Source: Blautia hominis
GTDB taxonomy: Bacteria > Bacillota > Clostridia > Lachnospirales > Lachnospiraceae
Direction of reading: 5' to 3'
Assembly: GCA_002270465.1 (NCBI GenBank)
Contig: NQOF01000001.1
Span: forward strand, 1,056,501-1,120,500
Length of the DNA: 64,000 nt
In this document: one piece after another, positions 63,855 to 64,000 of the stretch
Position numbering within the stretch: the stretch's first letter is position 1
How the letters are laid out: each line of letters opens with the position of its first letter
Translations under genes and position numbers: made by a program
Notes under the pieces: generated by a model
Databases searched by the model: none
What the model was told of the DNA's origin: nothing
What the model saw: the letters and a program-made list of their open reading frames with translations, nothing else

Positions 63855-64000
63855 TCAGCCAAAACCGGTCATTCCATGCGTTTCCAGAAAAGAAAATACG
63901 ATTTCGTAGTATTCTTTTGGTGCCTTGTCGGGTGCCTGTGCATGGCCCGCGCCCTCCACGATCAGGATTTCTTTTTCACAGTCCGCCGCATCGTACAGTT
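63855..64000 (-). CDS. C-terminus of an alpha/beta hydrolase (cut by window edge)
   Basis: 48 complete codons of a minus-strand gene that begins outside the window. The end reads EILIVEGAGHAQAPDKAPKE, and the His in GAGHAQ is the catalytic His position of alpha/beta hydrolases; it ends LETHGMTGFG. The rest, including the nucleophile, is outside. The gap to the glycosyltransferase gene shows nothing else. Confidence 0.75.
   Translation of the reverse strand, partial: LYDAADCEKEILIVEGAGHAQAPDKAPKEYYEIVFSFLETHGMTGFG

Overview
The window looks like chromosomal DNA of a gut Lachnospiraceae bacterium, probably Blautia or a close relative. This is inferred from gene content: CUT1 sugar ABC transporters with lipoprotein binding proteins, YesM/YesN-type two-component control, GPH symporters, a fused 2-oxoacid:ferredoxin oxidoreductase, a superoxide reductase, and strong GGAGG ribosome sites. 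No rRNA, tRNA, transposase, prophage or CRISPR array was seen.

Left edge (1-5.8 kb): a Wadjet defence operon on the minus strand, in the order jetA-jetB-jetC-jetD. All junctions are overlapping or nearly so, and jetD is cut by the window edge. jetB appears to start at a GTG behind a strong ribosome site, and jetD overlaps the end of jetC by 14 nt.

6-35 kb: a run of glycoside-utilisation loci, each with its own regulator. (1) AraC regulator, divergent from an intracellular GH120 beta-xylosidase and a GPH symporter. (2) AraC regulator followed by two TIM-barrel epimerase-like enzymes, a Gfo/Idh/MocA oxidoreductase and a GPH symporter. This has no glycosidase and may process oxidised (3-keto) glycosides. 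(3) LacI regulator, ABC importer and GH3 beta-glucosidase-type enzyme. (4) YesM/YesN two-component system, divergent from an ABC importer with a GH2 beta-mannosidase-type enzyme and a GH127 beta-L-arabinofuranosidase-type enzyme. Small relics of broken genes lie at 10.7-11.0 and 16.9-17.2 kb.

35-50.5 kb: an MFS transporter, a DUF975-CmpB membrane fusion protein, a Na/Ca exchanger, a two-gene fused 2-oxoacid oxidoreductase, a superoxide reductase that has lost one Center I cysteine, a GNAT/DUF2156 pair, a second Gfo/Idh protein and a large soluble hybrid histidine kinase with an NTF2-like N-terminus.

50.6-55.5 kb: L-rhamnose catabolism (rhaB-rhaA-rhaD) with a divergent AraC regulator and direct repeats between them. 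There is no rhamnose transporter in the window.

55.5-64 kb: more core-like genes: an HD-GYP response regulator, DegV, CtpA protease, FtsX, FtsE, a CdaR/PucR regulator, YitT, a WecG/TagA glycosyltransferase and the end of an alpha/beta hydrolase. Small non-coding elements with terminal inverted repeats lie beside jetA (5.9-6.05 kb), upstream of the Na/Ca exchanger (39.85-39.95 kb) and between ftsX and ctpA (58.9-59.1 kb), with a fragment downstream of degV.
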